A DNA stretch of 64,000 bases from Salminus brasiliensis (Eukaryota; Chordata; Actinopteri; Characiformes; Bryconidae). The stretch is from NCBI RefSeq assembly GCF_030463535.1, contig NC_132894.1:34595625-34659624 (forward strand), in the 5' to 3' direction. Made by a program: the position numbers and the translations under genes. Under the pieces are notes generated by a model, which made no database searches, was not told where the DNA came from, and saw only the letters and a list, made by a program, of their open reading frames with translations. Each line of letters opens with the position of its first letter. Positions within the stretch are counted from its first letter, which is position 1. Below, one piece after another: positions 44,601 through 56,599 of the stretch.

Positions 44601-45240
44601 AGCTCTGGTTTGGTGCTGGAAGAAGTAAGAAGCTCCTATACAGAAGTAGTTTTTTAGATGCTACTTTTCTTCTTCAAAAGAACGAATGTTTTGGAAAGAT
44701 CCACGCAATTGACTCATTTCCCATTCCCAGCCAGTAGCTTGGACTTACTCAATACAGAACCAGTGCCTTTGCTAAAGAACCCTCGAAGAACCCTTTACCT
44801 ATTGCCGAGCCGCAGATGACACTGCCTTAGCCCTGATCTCAGGACAGGAGCAACAGTGTTAAACGCTGAGCTGCAATCTATAAATAGTATAGATTATTAT
44901 GGGTGTTCTAGGGCAGTATATACATCCAGGAATACGGCATCATCTAGTGCCCTATTAAGGTAGCAAGTGAACTGTGGAAGTGGGTCAAGGGAGTGCAACT
45001 TATGTACTGTATGAGGGTAACAGGTTTTCCAGGCACTTGGTGATCGCTGTATTTTTGCCCCCCAAAGTTTTTGAGACTGACTGTCCAACTCCAGACTGTC
45101 CGATCTGATTGTGTGACTCAGACTGTTATTGATCAGACGTGCGAATTCCAAGCAGCAACGAATTTTTGCAGAATTATTTCTCATATTTCTCAGGTTTATG
45201 CACCCTTCTTATGTCACACTCATGCAAATTCACCCAAAAT
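44601..45240. other. intergenic, includes a dispersed repeat
   Basis: 44640-44700 resembles 46125-46200. 45078-45124 ('ccaactccagactgtccgat') is inverted at 51985-52035. Otherwise unique. Confidence 0.55.
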
Positions 45241-45905
45241 ACACAAAAACACCATGGCAACCATTTGGCAACACTCTACAAACCACCGGAGACAACATAG
45301 CAATCATCTGGGATACCATAGCAACTGCCAAGCAACCCCTAAACAACACCATAGCAACCACCTTAAATACCATAGCATGGCATAGCATAGCAGCCACTTT
45401 ACAACACCAAAACATCCACTTAGCAACACCATAGCAACCATCTGGGATACCATGGCAACCACCTAGACACACTATAGAAACCACTTGGAATACCATAGGA
45501 ATCATTAGTAACATCATAGAAACCACCTAGAAACACCATAGAAACAACTTGGAATACCATAGGAACCAGCTGGTAACACCATAGCAACCACCTGAAATAC
45601 TATAGCATGGCATAGCATCACCCTGCAACACCTTTACATGTATCTAGCAAGCACTTAGCGAACTCCATATTATCTGTCTGATAAACCATAGCAACCACTT
45701 GAAATACCATATCATACCATAGCATAGAAACCACTTAAAAACCAAAACATCCACTTAGCAACACCATAGCAACCACCTGGGATACCATAGCAACCGGCTA
45801 GCAACACCATACAAAACACTTGGAATACCATAGGAACCAGCTAGTAACACCACAGAAACCACCTGGAATAGCATATAGCACCATAGCAACCACATAGTAA
45901 CAGCC
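45241..45905. repeat. 'accatagcaaccacct' array 2
   Basis: About 660 bp of imperfect copies, including 'taccatagcatggcatagca' variants. Confidence 0.92.
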
Positions 45906-46200
45906 TATGAAGTGAAAACTACTTAATCTGTGCATGCATTCTGCATTTCCTTCAGGAAACACACTTTTTTAGTTTCATGTTTTGTTGGTTCTGCTCCTGG
46001 GCTGCTCTCTGATTGGTCTTAGCCCTGGTTTAGCTTTTTATTTTGGAACATAATGGACCTAAAAGAGAAATAGAGTCTGAAACAGATTGATGGATTTGCT
46101 GGATGAAGTAATTACTCCTAGAAAGTACTTAGAACTTCTTCTGGAAGTAGTTTTTTGAGCTGCTACTTTTATTCTTCAACAGTTCAAATGTTTTGGAAAG
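45906..46200. repeat. duplicate of the flank of array 1
   Basis: 'gcattctgcatttccttcag', 'ctctctgattggtcttagcc' and 'gctacttttattcttcaaca' match 44500-44700 in the same order. Confidence 0.75.
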
Positions 46201-46204
46201 TTAT

Positions 46205-46330
46205 TTTTACCCAATTTTGTCCCCAATTGAGGAGTGTTGAGGAGGAGTCCCATCGGCCTTGCTGGCCAGCATCACGCCAAAACAGCAAAGGGCCATCCTA
46301 CCCATCCAGAGACAGCGAGGACAGAGACTG
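46205..46330. mobile_element. SINE-like repeat fragment
   Basis: 'acccaattttgtccccaatt' is the inverse of the 'aattggggagaaaattgggt'-type tail seen at 30140; diverged body follows. Confidence 0.5.
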
Positions 46331-46685
46331 GACACCTGGACGACCGTGGCATTAACCAAACCAAGACTCTTCGATTGTTTTTGATTCCACATTAGAGAAG
46401 AAGAAGCAGGGCTGGTGAGGAGGCTGGACTGAGTCCAGGATGGAGGTGATGCTAATAGGCTTGGGCAGTTGGTAGAAGCTGCTGCACAGTCTCACCTTCG
46501 CTGTGTGCTCTCCTCAGCGATGGGCTCTGTTGGTACAGGTGCTGTGCTGTCTGCTGCCTGTCACTGAGCTGCCCCATAAATACTCCGGCTAACAAGAGCA
46601 AACAAGAGAGGTGTCTGAAAACGCTGCTGCAGCCAAACTCACATTTTTCTCTCTCTCAGATCATCGTCACTGACTGCAAAAACTG
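46331..46685. other. intergenic, nothing recognised
   Basis: Unique sequence. Confidence 0.5.
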
Positions 46686-47440
46686 CACAGGCTGCAGATT
46701 CATACTGGATTCAAATCACTCCACAATTATTACTGTGAAACTGTAAACACTGCTTGCACAGCGGATTCATACTGGATTCAAATCACTCCACAATTATCAC
46801 ATATTCAGCATTTTACAGTCAGACTGTAAAAACTACACACATGACAAATTCATACTGGATTGAAACTGTTTACAGCAATTATTGTCAATCCTGTGAAAAC
46901 TGCACACAGTGCAGATTCATACTGGATTGAAATCACTCTGCAATTATTACTGTCAGCCTGTAAAACCTACACACATTGCAGATTCATACTGGATTAAAAA
47001 TGTTCACAGTAATTACTGTCAATGCTGTTAAACATGTATACTCAGCAAATTCATACTGGATTAAAATCAGTGCAGAAGTATTACTGTCAGATTGTAAAAA
47101 CTAAGCACACTGCAGATTCATACTGGATTGAAACTCTGCACAGTAATTACTGTAATCAGACTGTAACAACTGCACATATTACATATTCATACTGGATTGA
47201 AATGATTACTGTTGGACTGTACAAACTGCATATACTGCAGATTCATACTGGGTTAAAACCACTGACTTCATACTGGATTTAGTTTACTCCACAATTATTA
47301 CAGTCATTGCAGATTCATACTGGATTGAAATCACTACAGATTTATTCATCATGTAAAGAATGATTCATACTGTAAAAAAAGCACATTTTAGATTCATACT
47401 GGATTAAAATCACAGATCACATCTGTAATCATTGTAATTT
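46686..47440. repeat. tandem repeat 'gcagattcatactggattga'
   Basis: About ten to twelve imperfect copies of a unit of about 65-70 bp ('ctgtaaaaactgcacacagt', 'gcagattcatactggattga', 'atcactccacaattattact'). Confidence 0.93.
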
Positions 47441-48205
47441 CAGACTCCCCCCCACATCAAACCAATCACACTCCAGCAGGGCTTTAATCAGGCCTGCAGT
47501 GCTGACAGCTGTACTGGGACTTCTACAACAACACTCTCGCTTGTCAGGCAACACATTAACCCCTAAACCCTGTGCGTCTGTAAGTGGGTCCATGTGTCAG
47601 TTCCTCTACAGAACTTCACTGGGGGCGGTCCTTACAAAATCTTTGAATAATAATGGCTGGAATAGTCACATGATCCCACCTATGGGAGTCATTTCCTGCC
47701 AATTTTCTGACATGTTTTGGAAAGAGCACACAGGACAAACATATTGGCTCGTGGCACAGATGTGTGCAGTAATGTCTCCTCGGCCTGAAGTTAATTTGCT
47801 GATACTGTTACAGACCAAAGAACAAGGAGTTCATTTGTGCATCTGTTAAACCCTGACCTCTCTAAGAGCAAGACGTCTACTAGACTACCAGTCTCGCCTT
47901 ATAGACATTACAGGGAGTTTGGAAAGTGCAGAGCCTCAAAGCCAAACCAGAGCAGGGGAGCGAGTCTGGGTATTAGCTATTAAATGGTCTTGAGACCAGA
48001 ACGTTGCCAGTTCAATCTCCTAGACTTGCAGCAGGTGGGGGCGTGAAGGATCATTGCAAAGCACCTCACCCTTATTTGCTGCCCACTACTACAGGTGAGA
48101 GGTCACTGCCCCTAGTGTGTGTTCACTGCCATGCATGGGTTAAATGTGGAGGCTAAATTCTGTTGTACTGCTCATCCTGTGATGTATTATCTAAATATAA
48201 CACCC
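47441..48205. other. intergenic with a SINE fragment
   Basis: 47960-48180 has 'gccagttcaatctcctagac' and 'ctagtgtgtgttcactgcca', resembling the SINE at 37900-38204. The 116-codon frame at 47499-47849 has no known domain. Confidence 0.5.
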
Positions 48206-49065
48206 AATCAGCCATACGGGGTACCACAGCAACCATCTGGAAAACTGTAGGACCTGCCTAGCGACCACCTAGGAATCACTGAACAACACCATAGCATCCG
48301 CCTGAGATACCATACCAATTACTTTGCAACACTGTAAGACTTATCTAGCAAGCACTTAGCAACATCATAGCAACCACATGGGGCACCACAGCAACCATCT
48401 GGAAAACTGTAGGACCACCTAGGAATCACTGAACAACACCATAGCATCCGCCTGAGATACCATACCAATTACTTTGCAACACTGTAACACTTATCTAGCA
48501 AGCCCTTAGCAACACCCACATAGCAACCACCTGGGATACCATAGCAACCACTTAGTGTGTGATCACTGCCATGGATAGATCAAATATGAAGGCTAAATTT
48601 AGTTGTACTGATCATATAAAGTATTATCTGAATAAAACACCCAACCAACCACATGGAGTACCACAGCAACCATCTGGAACTATAGCAACTGCCTAGCGAA
48701 CACCTAGCAACCACTAAACAACACCATACTAATCACCTTGCAACACTGTTACACCCACCTAGCTAGGCAATACCCACATAGCAACCACCTGGGATACCAT
48801 TGCAACCACTTGGCAACACACTAGAAACCACCTCAGACACCATATCAACCATCTGGGATACCATAGCAACCACTTGCAATTGCCTAGCAATTGCCTAGCA
48901 ACCAATCACCTTGCAACACGGTAACACCCACCTAGCAAGCACTTAGCAATACCCACATAGCAACCACCTGGCAACACACTAGAAATCTCCTCAGACACCA
49001 TATCAACCATCAGGGATACCATAGCATCTGCCTAGCGACCACGAACAACACCATAACAAACAGAA
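48206..49065. repeat. 'accatagcaaccacct' array 3
   Basis: About 850 bp. Includes a larger period of about 150 bp: 'catagcatccgcctgagata' at about 48292 and 48442. Confidence 0.92.
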
Positions 49066-49240
49066 ATGTCCTTCAACGTGTTGGGGCTGTATGGGCAGCC
49101 TAACTGGGAACCTGAACATTTTGTCCTTGGGTTCCATGGACACCCAACCAACCTGAAGAACCTGGAGCAGATCTACAGGAGGATCTGTTGGTATAATCAC
49201 TCCTGAACAGTGAGCAAGGGTTCTAGTACCCGGGTTCTAG
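49066..49240 (+). mobile_element. C-terminal fragment of a Tc1 transposase sequence
   Basis: 'ccaacctgaagaacctggag' then 'cagatctacagga' reads TNLKNLEQIYRR, as in the C-terminus of one fish Tc1 transposase group. Heavily decayed. Confidence 0.5.
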
Positions 49241-49735
49241 ACTGAGGGGTTGAAGACCTCTGCAGACAGCTGACAAACTGACCCAGAAAGCCGAGTTTAA
49301 GAGCAGACTGGGTGAGTCTGCATGAGCATCATTTCCAACCCAGATGAATGTAATGAGTTTTGGGGGGGGGGGGGGGGGTGTAAGGCAGCGAATGCGTGCC
49401 GAATATGAATTCACCCTCATATTTGAGGAAATTTAATCTGGTATGAGGGAGTTTTTGGATGCTGAGCAGAATTACAAATATATCATGTCGATTCTTGTTT
49501 TCTTTGCACGAAGGATGTGTAATTCTTTCCTCCAGATGGAAACGGAAACATGCAGAAATCTGAGAATCTGGCGGGACGTATGCTGAGAACAGTGGAGGGC
49601 TGGCCTTGCTCAAAGCATAAAAATCCAGCCTGAAAAACAAGACCCCCAGACAGTCCCTCGTACTAGGTGGACGCAACAGAGGGTTTCAGAATTCTGTTGG
49701 ACCATTTCATTTGGAATGGTTAGGATGTCTCACCC
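49241..49735. other. intergenic, nothing recognised
   Basis: G-run at 49361-49378; otherwise unique. Confidence 0.5.
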
Positions 49736-50410
49736 CGGATACACCTGGTCACTGCATGTGACTAATATCTGGATTGTATCCTGATATGATTTTAGCCACA
49801 TGCGTTTACACTCTGCAGTCAACATATACAATACAAATGTGTCTCCGGTTAGTCAGACTGAAATCCGATCACTGTTTGGGACAGAATATGAGACACGGAT
49901 GTGTTTACACTGCTATAACATGTGGCTCAAATGTGTATCAGACCACCTAGACCTCCTTTACACCTGGTCAATTCATGCGTCTTGATTATCCAATAAACCA
50001 CATAAAAATGCAAGTGTAAATGCACCCCAATGCGCATTTAAACCAGATTCGAATCTGATCACTCATATCATTTCAGGAGGTGATCTGAGACCCTGTTCAC
50101 ACCTGGTCACCTGGATTTGTATCTGGATCTGGATATTAGCCACACGTATTTAAACTTGGTTGTCAAACTGAAATCCGATCACTGTTTGGGCCAGAATATG
50201 AGAGACGGATGTGTTTACACTGCTATAACATGTGGTTTAAATGTGTATCAGACCCCATAGACCCTGTTTACACCTGGTCACTTTGTGTAACTAGAATCTG
50301 GACTGTGTCCTGATATGATACATTAAATTCGCCACATGTATTTACACTCGGTAGCCAAACAAATGTCTTCGGTTAGTCAGACTGAAATCCGATCACGGAA
50401 TATGCAAATT
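49736..50410. repeat. long-period tandem repeat 'tgtttacacctggtcactt'
   Basis: Three to four imperfect copies of a complex unit of roughly 150-200 bp with 'tttacacctggtca', 'agtcagactgaaatccgatc' and 'gtgtttacactgctataaca'. Confidence 0.85.
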
Positions 50411-51734
50411 CACACGTCATGCGGCAATTGTTACTGCCGTTGCCTTCCCATAAGTTATAAATTGCGGATTTTAAGACAGCATCTTTTGCACAGCACAGGA
50501 AGAGGCTGAACAGATAAACGACTGGTTGCTGCATAACGAGCTAATTTGCATATTCCATCCTACACTTTTTATTATCAGTATAAATTCAGAAAATATTCCA
50601 TTTTGTGTTTCAATAAATGCATCAATTCTTCAGTTTGAGAAAGATTTTATGTGACGTTCATTTAATGTTATGCATATGCATAATTAAAAATAATAATATT
50701 TGTCTAATTGGGAAGTTTAAGTAAGGAATGTTCTAATAATGTTGTGACGCAAAGCATTATTACATCATGTTTCCAGAACGTTCCAGGAGCATTATTTGCT
50801 TTCATGCTTTCAGAAGCATTTATGTGATTTTGAGACGCTACCATGTGGGTAATTGGCAGACTCACTGCTCTATCAACAGTAATCTCTCTGACATTAACAT
50901 GTAAATCTCTGAGGGCACTGGAACGTTCCAAGCTTTGAAGTTCTTTGAAGACGGCTCCTTCTGCTGGGCTTTAATCACCCTGTTGAAGTGAAACACCAGC
51001 GCTAGCGTTCAAGGCTAATCTCAAATCCTCACACTACTGCACTCTATGTAGGACAGGATGGGCTAAAGTGCAGGTGTTGCTGTATTGCTGAAACGCTGGG
51101 TGAAAGCAGGGCAGAATAAAAGTGCAGAGGAGCATTAAGTTCAAAACTGGACCAGAAAGCCTCGGGGTTGAAAGTTTCACTCCAGAAAACAGAGTGATAA
51201 TTGCATTTAGTGGAAGTTTGGCTCGGCGCTAAGACATTGGCAAGACAAGGGAGTGGAAGCGTTCTCTCCAAATCGACTGGAAAAAAAATGAGGTTTTACA
51301 GGATTGGCGGCACAACCTCATTTACAAAGGCCTAAATGAGCATCTCACAAAAATGCTAACACTGCTAACAGATCACAGATCTAATTAGCATGATTTATGA
51401 TTGACCCTAGATGCAGCCAATCAGCCAAGACATGTTGGGTATCTGACCAGAGCTTCTTTAGTCTTTAGGGTGACCATATTTACTTTTTTTTTTTTTTTTT
51501 TTTTAAAGGACATTGAGGACACACAGGCCAGTCCATCGTGGTTAGGATGTCGTGGCTGGGGGGGCTTCAAGTAGGCCTTAGCTCCACTACACAGTGTGGC
51601 AGTGAGTAGTGAGGGTGAGGGTGAGGGTAGTCTCTAAAATCTCTCTAAAATCATGCAGCTATGATTTTTATGAACATTAATAAATAATAAATATTTATAA
51701 TATATAATAATTTAACGTTTACCAAATAGCCCAC
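50411..51734. other. intergenic, nothing recognised
   Basis: A T-run lies at 51484-51505 and a 'gagggtgagggtgagggt' run near 51613. The rest is unique and could hold regulatory DNA; frames do not exceed 75 codons. Confidence 0.45.
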
Positions 51735-51955
51735 GTCTGGCATTAGGCAGCTTGTTGCCAATAGGTTCATGTTTGTTTATCGGCTGCAGAGGGTCCTATT
51801 CTATTGGCAGTACTTCTCTACAAGGCCTAGACTGGCAGTGTAAGTGTGTGTGAGTGTGTACATTTAGACATTTGTAACAGCAATGGGTGCAACTTAACCT
51901 AGCTGAATGCATTTCTTAAAAAGGGTGTCCACAAACATTTGGACATACAGTGTAT
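51735..51955 (-). mobile_element. family-A MITE, 5' half, minus orientation
   Basis: 'ctattctattggcagtactt', 'aacagcaatgggtgcaactt' and 'gtgtccacaaacatttggac' then 'atacagtgta' are inverse to the 5' part of 41245-41379. Confidence 0.85.
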
Positions 51956-51984
51956 GTGGAAACCGTAGGACAGATCACAAAGCT

Positions 51985-52035
51985 GTATACAAGCCCGAAT
52001 CACACAATCGGACCGGACAGTCTGGAGTTGGATCG
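51985..52035. repeat. dispersed repeat fragment
   Basis: 'cggacagtctggagttggat' is the inverse of 45078-45124. Confidence 0.6.
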
Positions 52036-52764
52036 GTGTTGGAATCTTGAAAACTGCAGGACGAGCGCAGCGTGACCCCACCAGGCTCAATGCTAGGCCC
52101 TGTTTAGTTTCCGAAAACAAATGCCGGTACTCAGACGCAGGCCTGATGAGTCGAAATGCCCTTCATGCTGAGTCATCGCCAGCTCATGCAAATGAATTCA
52201 CTCCGTCTTCGGGTGTGAACAGCTTTTCCAGCCCCCATAAATCAGCTCAAATGGAACGCTACTGCATTAGCAGACCGGAAGCTAAATAAACAGAGCGCAT
52301 GCAAGGCCTATCATCTTTATTAAGTGGGTGTATTTGCAGCATTCTGCGAAGAGTGTGTTTTGGACTAATGGGGTGCGTATAATCTAATGGGGCAGGCGCC
52401 GGGGTGTGCTGCAGTCCTCGAAACAGCAGCCGTAAAAGAGCTAATAAAGGCGACTACCTCCTCCTGTTGGGCTAAACCAGAGGAACTAATGTGTCCCATT
52501 AACACTGCAGCAAGGCCCGGCTATATGCACTAAAACCACTGCTGTTAAATTAGCTCTGCTGCACAGAGGAAGTTTCTCCTCCAGAGTTACGTTCCATTAA
52601 GCTTGTTCAGACCAGCTATGTGGGCATTAACCCAGCATTGAGGGTTTTACTGTGTACAAGCCAATGAAGAAGTGGAAGAGCTGGATGTAGAGGAGCTAAG
52701 GCTCAAAGCAGCCTCCTCCACCAGCCTGGACTGGACTGGTTGGGTTCATGGATTCATGCTGTTG
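52036..52764. other. low-repeat intergenic stretch
   Basis: Mostly unique sequence about 3 kb before arnt2. No exon recognised; possible regulatory DNA by inference only. Confidence 0.35.
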
Positions 52765-53262
52765 GCTCCAAATTCTGCAGAAATCGAGAGGCATCAGACC
52801 AGGCCACGTTTCTCCGGCCTTCAACTATCTGTCCAGTGTAGGTCAGTCTGTGCTGAGCCACTGCAGCCTCGGCTTTCTGTTCTTGGCTGAAGGTAGTGGA
52901 ATCAGACATGGTCTTCTGCTGCTGTAGCTGCTGTTGTAGCTCATCCTCTGAGCTACTGTAGCCTTTCTGTCAGCTCCAACCAGTCTGGCCATTCACTGCT
53001 GACCTCTTGACCTCTTGATCATCAACAAGGTGACAAGGTGTTTTCGTCTACAGAAGATTAGCAGTTCTGGGAGTACAACCATGCCACGTTTTCATTTTCA
53101 CCTCACACCCCCCCCCCCCCCCCTCCTCATTCTAATGGCTGATGTGACCATTACCTGAAGCTGCTGACCCGTATCTGCATATCTGACTTTATGAATTGTG
53201 CTGCTGCCACGCGATTGGCTGATTAGATAACTGCATGCATGAGTAGATGTACAGGACCAATG
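52765..53262 (-). mobile_element. Tc1-type element fragment, minus orientation
   Basis: 'ctactgtagcctttctgtca', 'cagtctggccattcactgct', 'ctgacccgtatctgcatat' and 'gattggctgattagataact' are in the order of a fish Tc1 element whose terminus carries a 'ctttattagg'-type end. A C-run interrupts it at 53107-53122. Confidence 0.75.
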
Positions 53263-53294
53263 TATGTTATTTAGGTTAGGACCAATATACCAAA

Positions 53295-53325
<31 letters not shown>

Positions 53326-54149
53326 GCTGCTTATACACATACACATCAAAGCTGACACTTTGAAGGCCAGCAGGACCTTCAGTATAGGAGAACCGCAGCC
53401 TGGAGAGCTTAAATAGAGCCGACCACAAGCCTGGAACAAACAGCAGACTCTATAATAAGCATAGGGTCCTCGCTATGGGCCCTCGCGATGTCCTGAAGGG
53501 TTGTGGTAGAGGGGCTGGTCAGACAAGCATTTCAGTCATTTCTGCCATTTGGGTTCAACGAGTTTTCTCATAATCAGAATCCCCTTCCTGAGTCTGTGAT
53601 GTGGCAAATTAAACACACACACACATACACACACACACACACAGATGAACTATAAAATTTACTGGAAGCAACTAAAAGCAGACCGAAAGTCAGTGGATTC
53701 TTCAGGATAATGACCCCAATACGGGTCTATTCACGGAATACATCTGACTGGTTTACAGGAGCAGATTAATGAGCAAAGCCCTGAGGAAATACAGCCTAAA
53801 TTGACTTGGATTGGGTGTCCTTGGCCTTCTAATAGCAGAGCCCTGTCACATTTCATCTACGAAAGCCGTCTTCTGCCCGTAACGGATGAGTCTGAAGTGA
53901 AGTTCAAAGCTCTGCTTCAGAGCTCAGGTTTAGGACTGGTGAAATGGAGAGGAGGTGTAGGTTTACTATCTGCTCTCACTGTATTTGGATAGTTCATGTA
54001 CGAAGCCCCACTATAGATTATGTACAGATGTTCAACAATGTTGGGGTTAAGACTAGGATTTGGATTAGGACCAGGTCTAGGTCATCAAGTTATTTGCTGC
54101 ATTTGGAAAAATACATCTTAATATTTTGCTATATGTTGTGTTTTATTTT
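53263..54149. other. intergenic, nothing recognised
   Basis: (AAATA)n at 53294-53325 and a CA run at 53614-53642. A short 'ggattaggaccagg' at 54062 resembles the array at 15115-16120. Confidence 0.5.
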
Positions 54150-55200
54150 GTAGGTTAAATGAAGTGAATACATGGATGTGCTCCTAAATGTGCAGATATA
54201 TGAATTTATTATATTTTGCTTAGTAAATAAATTACAATTGTTCTCTAAAATGTGCAAAAAACAAATTAAACATATATATATTTTTTGCTTTGTAAATAAA
54301 AAATAAATGAGCTTTGAAATGTTGAATATCAATTTAACATATGTTTGATCATTTCATATATTTAATATTTGTATTATGATTTTATTATAATTATAATATA
54401 ATACTTTCATTTAGTAAATAAATTGTAATTTACTACATTTAGGTAACATATTTTCACTTATTATTAATCATTAATAATTTACAAAATAAACAAACATTAA
54501 TTACTCTTAATCTTTTTTCTTTTATTAATAAACAGTAGCTGTTATATACATATATATATATTTTAATTAAAAGTAAAATTATTTTAGCAAATATAAAGTG
54601 ATTATTTTGTAATTTGTAATTGTAAACAACTACACACATATTTTGCTTAGATAAATTAATATGAATTATTTTGTATTATATTTAAAATGGCCATATTTTC
54701 GTTTAGTAAAAAAAATTTTTTTAATGTTCAGAAAAATATATATATTTTTAATTAAAAGTAAACTATTTTTTCAGCACATATATAGTGATTATTTTGTACA
54801 ATTGTAAACAACTACACACATATTTTGCTTGGTAAATTAATAGTAATTATTTTGCATTATAATATAAAATGAATTATTTTGTATTATATTTAAAAATGGC
54901 CATATTTTCCATTTAGTAAATAAATAATAATTGTTTTTTAAATGTTGAGAAAAATATATACTTTTTTATTAAAAGTAAAATATTTATTCAGCACATATGT
55001 AGTGATTATTTTCTATTATAAACAACTACACACATACATACACATGTCACACATACATATTTGCTTAGTAAATTAAAAGTAATTATTTTGTATTATATTT
55101 AAATATTTAAACTTTTAGTAAATAAATTGTTTTTAAATGTTGACAATAAATATATTTTATTTAGTAAATAAGTAATAATTGTGTAAATAATGAATTTAAC
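54150..55200. repeat. AT-rich degenerate repeats before arnt2
   Basis: Very AT-rich. Recurring 'tattttgcttagtaaattaa', 'agtaattattttgtattata' and 'caactacacacatattttgc' units about 200-240 bp apart. Confidence 0.8.
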
Positions 55201-55229
55201 AGATCTATATGTTATTACCATAAACATAA

Positions 55230-55665
55230 AACACAACTTAAGGCCTAATCTTGTTTTTTTGTTCTGTATTAATCCAACAATCAGTAATTAATTGTGCATG
55301 GATGTCAGTCCACAGGGGTGCTAAAACTTTCCCACACTGCTGTGCATATGAATGCATGCCCAGCAGGGCGCGCGGTTTGGGGCTGGGTAATGTATGCAGG
55401 CTGAAGTCTCGCGTTGTTTCCGCCACCTTCAGACATCTTGCGTTTTTTTCTGTGCCGAGGCTCCCGAGCAGCAGAGCCAGGGCTACGTACATCAGGGCAG
55501 CACGGCCATCCACCGAGCCCCGAAATACACCTCCACCCGCCTCCGTCCTCCACCCGTCCCCACCGCCGTTGTCCGGAACGCCAGCGAATGGGCGGCAGGA
55601 GCGCCTGGCTTTGATCTCGCGTCTCGCTGCGTGCGTCATCAGCGTCCAGATTTTGGGGCTTCTTC

Positions 55666-55701
<36 letters not shown>

Positions 55702-55734
55702 GCCCCTTTTTCTTCTTCCACCGAGCAGCAGAGC
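55230..55734 (+). promoter_or_regulatory. arnt2: arnt2 promoter-proximal region and 5' UTR
   Basis: The AT-rich DNA before 55200 gives way to a CpG-richer stretch with a GC-box-like 'gggcgg' near 55588, a bHLH-PAS-type GCGTG core and a CRE-like 'tgcgtca' near 55630, and then a (GTT)n run just before the start codon. No TATA box is evident and the transcription start is unknown. Out-of-frame ATGs at 55251, 55394 and 55414 would be upstream ORFs if transcription starts before them. The region is inferred from its position immediately before the arnt2 start. Confidence 0.5.
55671..55701 (+). repeat. (GTT)n microsatellite in arnt2 leader
   Basis: About ten GTT triplets 34 nt before the arnt2 ATG, so probably transcribed in the 5' UTR. 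The out-of-frame reading gives a Cys run. Confidence 0.9.
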
Positions 55735-55765
55735 ATGGCAACACCAGCCGCGGTGAACCCCTCGG
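55735..55765 (+). CDS. arnt2: aryl hydrocarbon receptor nuclear translocator 2, coding exon 1
   Basis: ARNT2 is a bHLH-PAS transcription factor that dimerises with partners such as SIM1, NPAS4 and HIF-alpha in the nucleus, chiefly in nervous tissue. The exon reads MATPAAVNPS plus one base, then a near-perfect donor 'gtaagt'. Human ARNT2 starts with the same nine residues and, as I recall, its first coding exon also ends after the first base of a Glu codon. The start context 'gagcATGG' is strong. The call rests on a very short peptide, but phase, promoter context and synteny with fah and ctxnd1 agree. The bHLH and PAS exons lie beyond the window. Confidence 0.88.
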
Positions 55766-56599
55766 GTAAGTCGATCTTATCGCTTATTGATTATCTGATC
55801 GGAGGAGACTGCTGGACGCTGGTCCGGTGCAAGTGACGTTTTCCCAGTAACAAAAGAAAGAGCCTGTGGGTGCAGAGGGACCGTGTGTGTGGGAGCATCA
55901 CCCCTCCTCCTCCTCCTCCACCTCCTCCACCCCCTCCACCTTCTACACCACCTCTTCTTCCTCGCGACGCTTGCCGTGGCTTTAAATTGGCCTAAAATGA
56001 CCAGCTGGCAAAACGCTTACGCACGAGCGCATCACGCATTGCAGCCGTATGTGCATGAAGTTCATAAAGGCTGTGCGCGCGCAGGCTCAGAAATGGCCTA
56101 AAATGACCAGTTGGCAAACCGTTTACGCACAGGAGCTCTGCAAGCCCATAAAGGCTGCGTGCGCATATGATGCACATAAGGCTGCAGCGCGAGCTCTGCT
56201 CCCTTAACTCCTCTAATGCAAATCAGAGGCTTGCATACATTTACCACAATGCACTACGTGATCTCCTTTGATGTGTTCTGCTGGGCTCGGCTCTGCTGGG
56301 CTCGGCTCGTCTCTCCATTATGGTCCAGCTGGTGGCCGGTCTTTGCTTTGTGCCTGTAGAAGCTGGACCCTCGGATTAGCAGGGCTTGCAGGCTGTGCCT
56401 GTTGATACCTGGTGGAAGCTGATTTCAGGCCTGCTGGCTCGGCTTCTCCCAGCTGGGGTTGCTTCGGTCTAGGCCGGAGGTCGAGGGAATAGGGAGAGTG
56501 TACTGAAATGACACTGATCCGGAACGAAGCGGGTCAGAATCAGATGTAAGAATCCGACTGTTGACCGGTATTAATAATAACGTGGTGTAAATGCTGGAT
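55766..56599 (+). other. start of arnt2 intron 1
   Basis: CpG-rich. CCT/CAC runs at 55901-55950. A duplicated block of about 105 bp ('ggcctaaaatgaccagctgg', 55989; 'ggcctaaaatgaccagttgg', 56095) contains several 'acgcac'/'gcgtgc' motifs. Two 'ctgctgggctcggct' copies lie at 56278-56310. No exon recognised. Confidence 0.6.

Noticed and set aside
25715..48180. tRNA genes at SINE-like sites (25715, 33640, 37900, 47960)
   Set aside because: A- and B-box-like motifs are present but no cloverleaf; these are tRNA-derived SINE heads.
55238..55769. Frames of 120-172 codons on both strands at arnt2 exon 1
   Set aside because: Open because of GC-rich sequence and the GTT repeat (Cys, Val and Asn/Thr runs); the known arnt2 start lies within in another frame.
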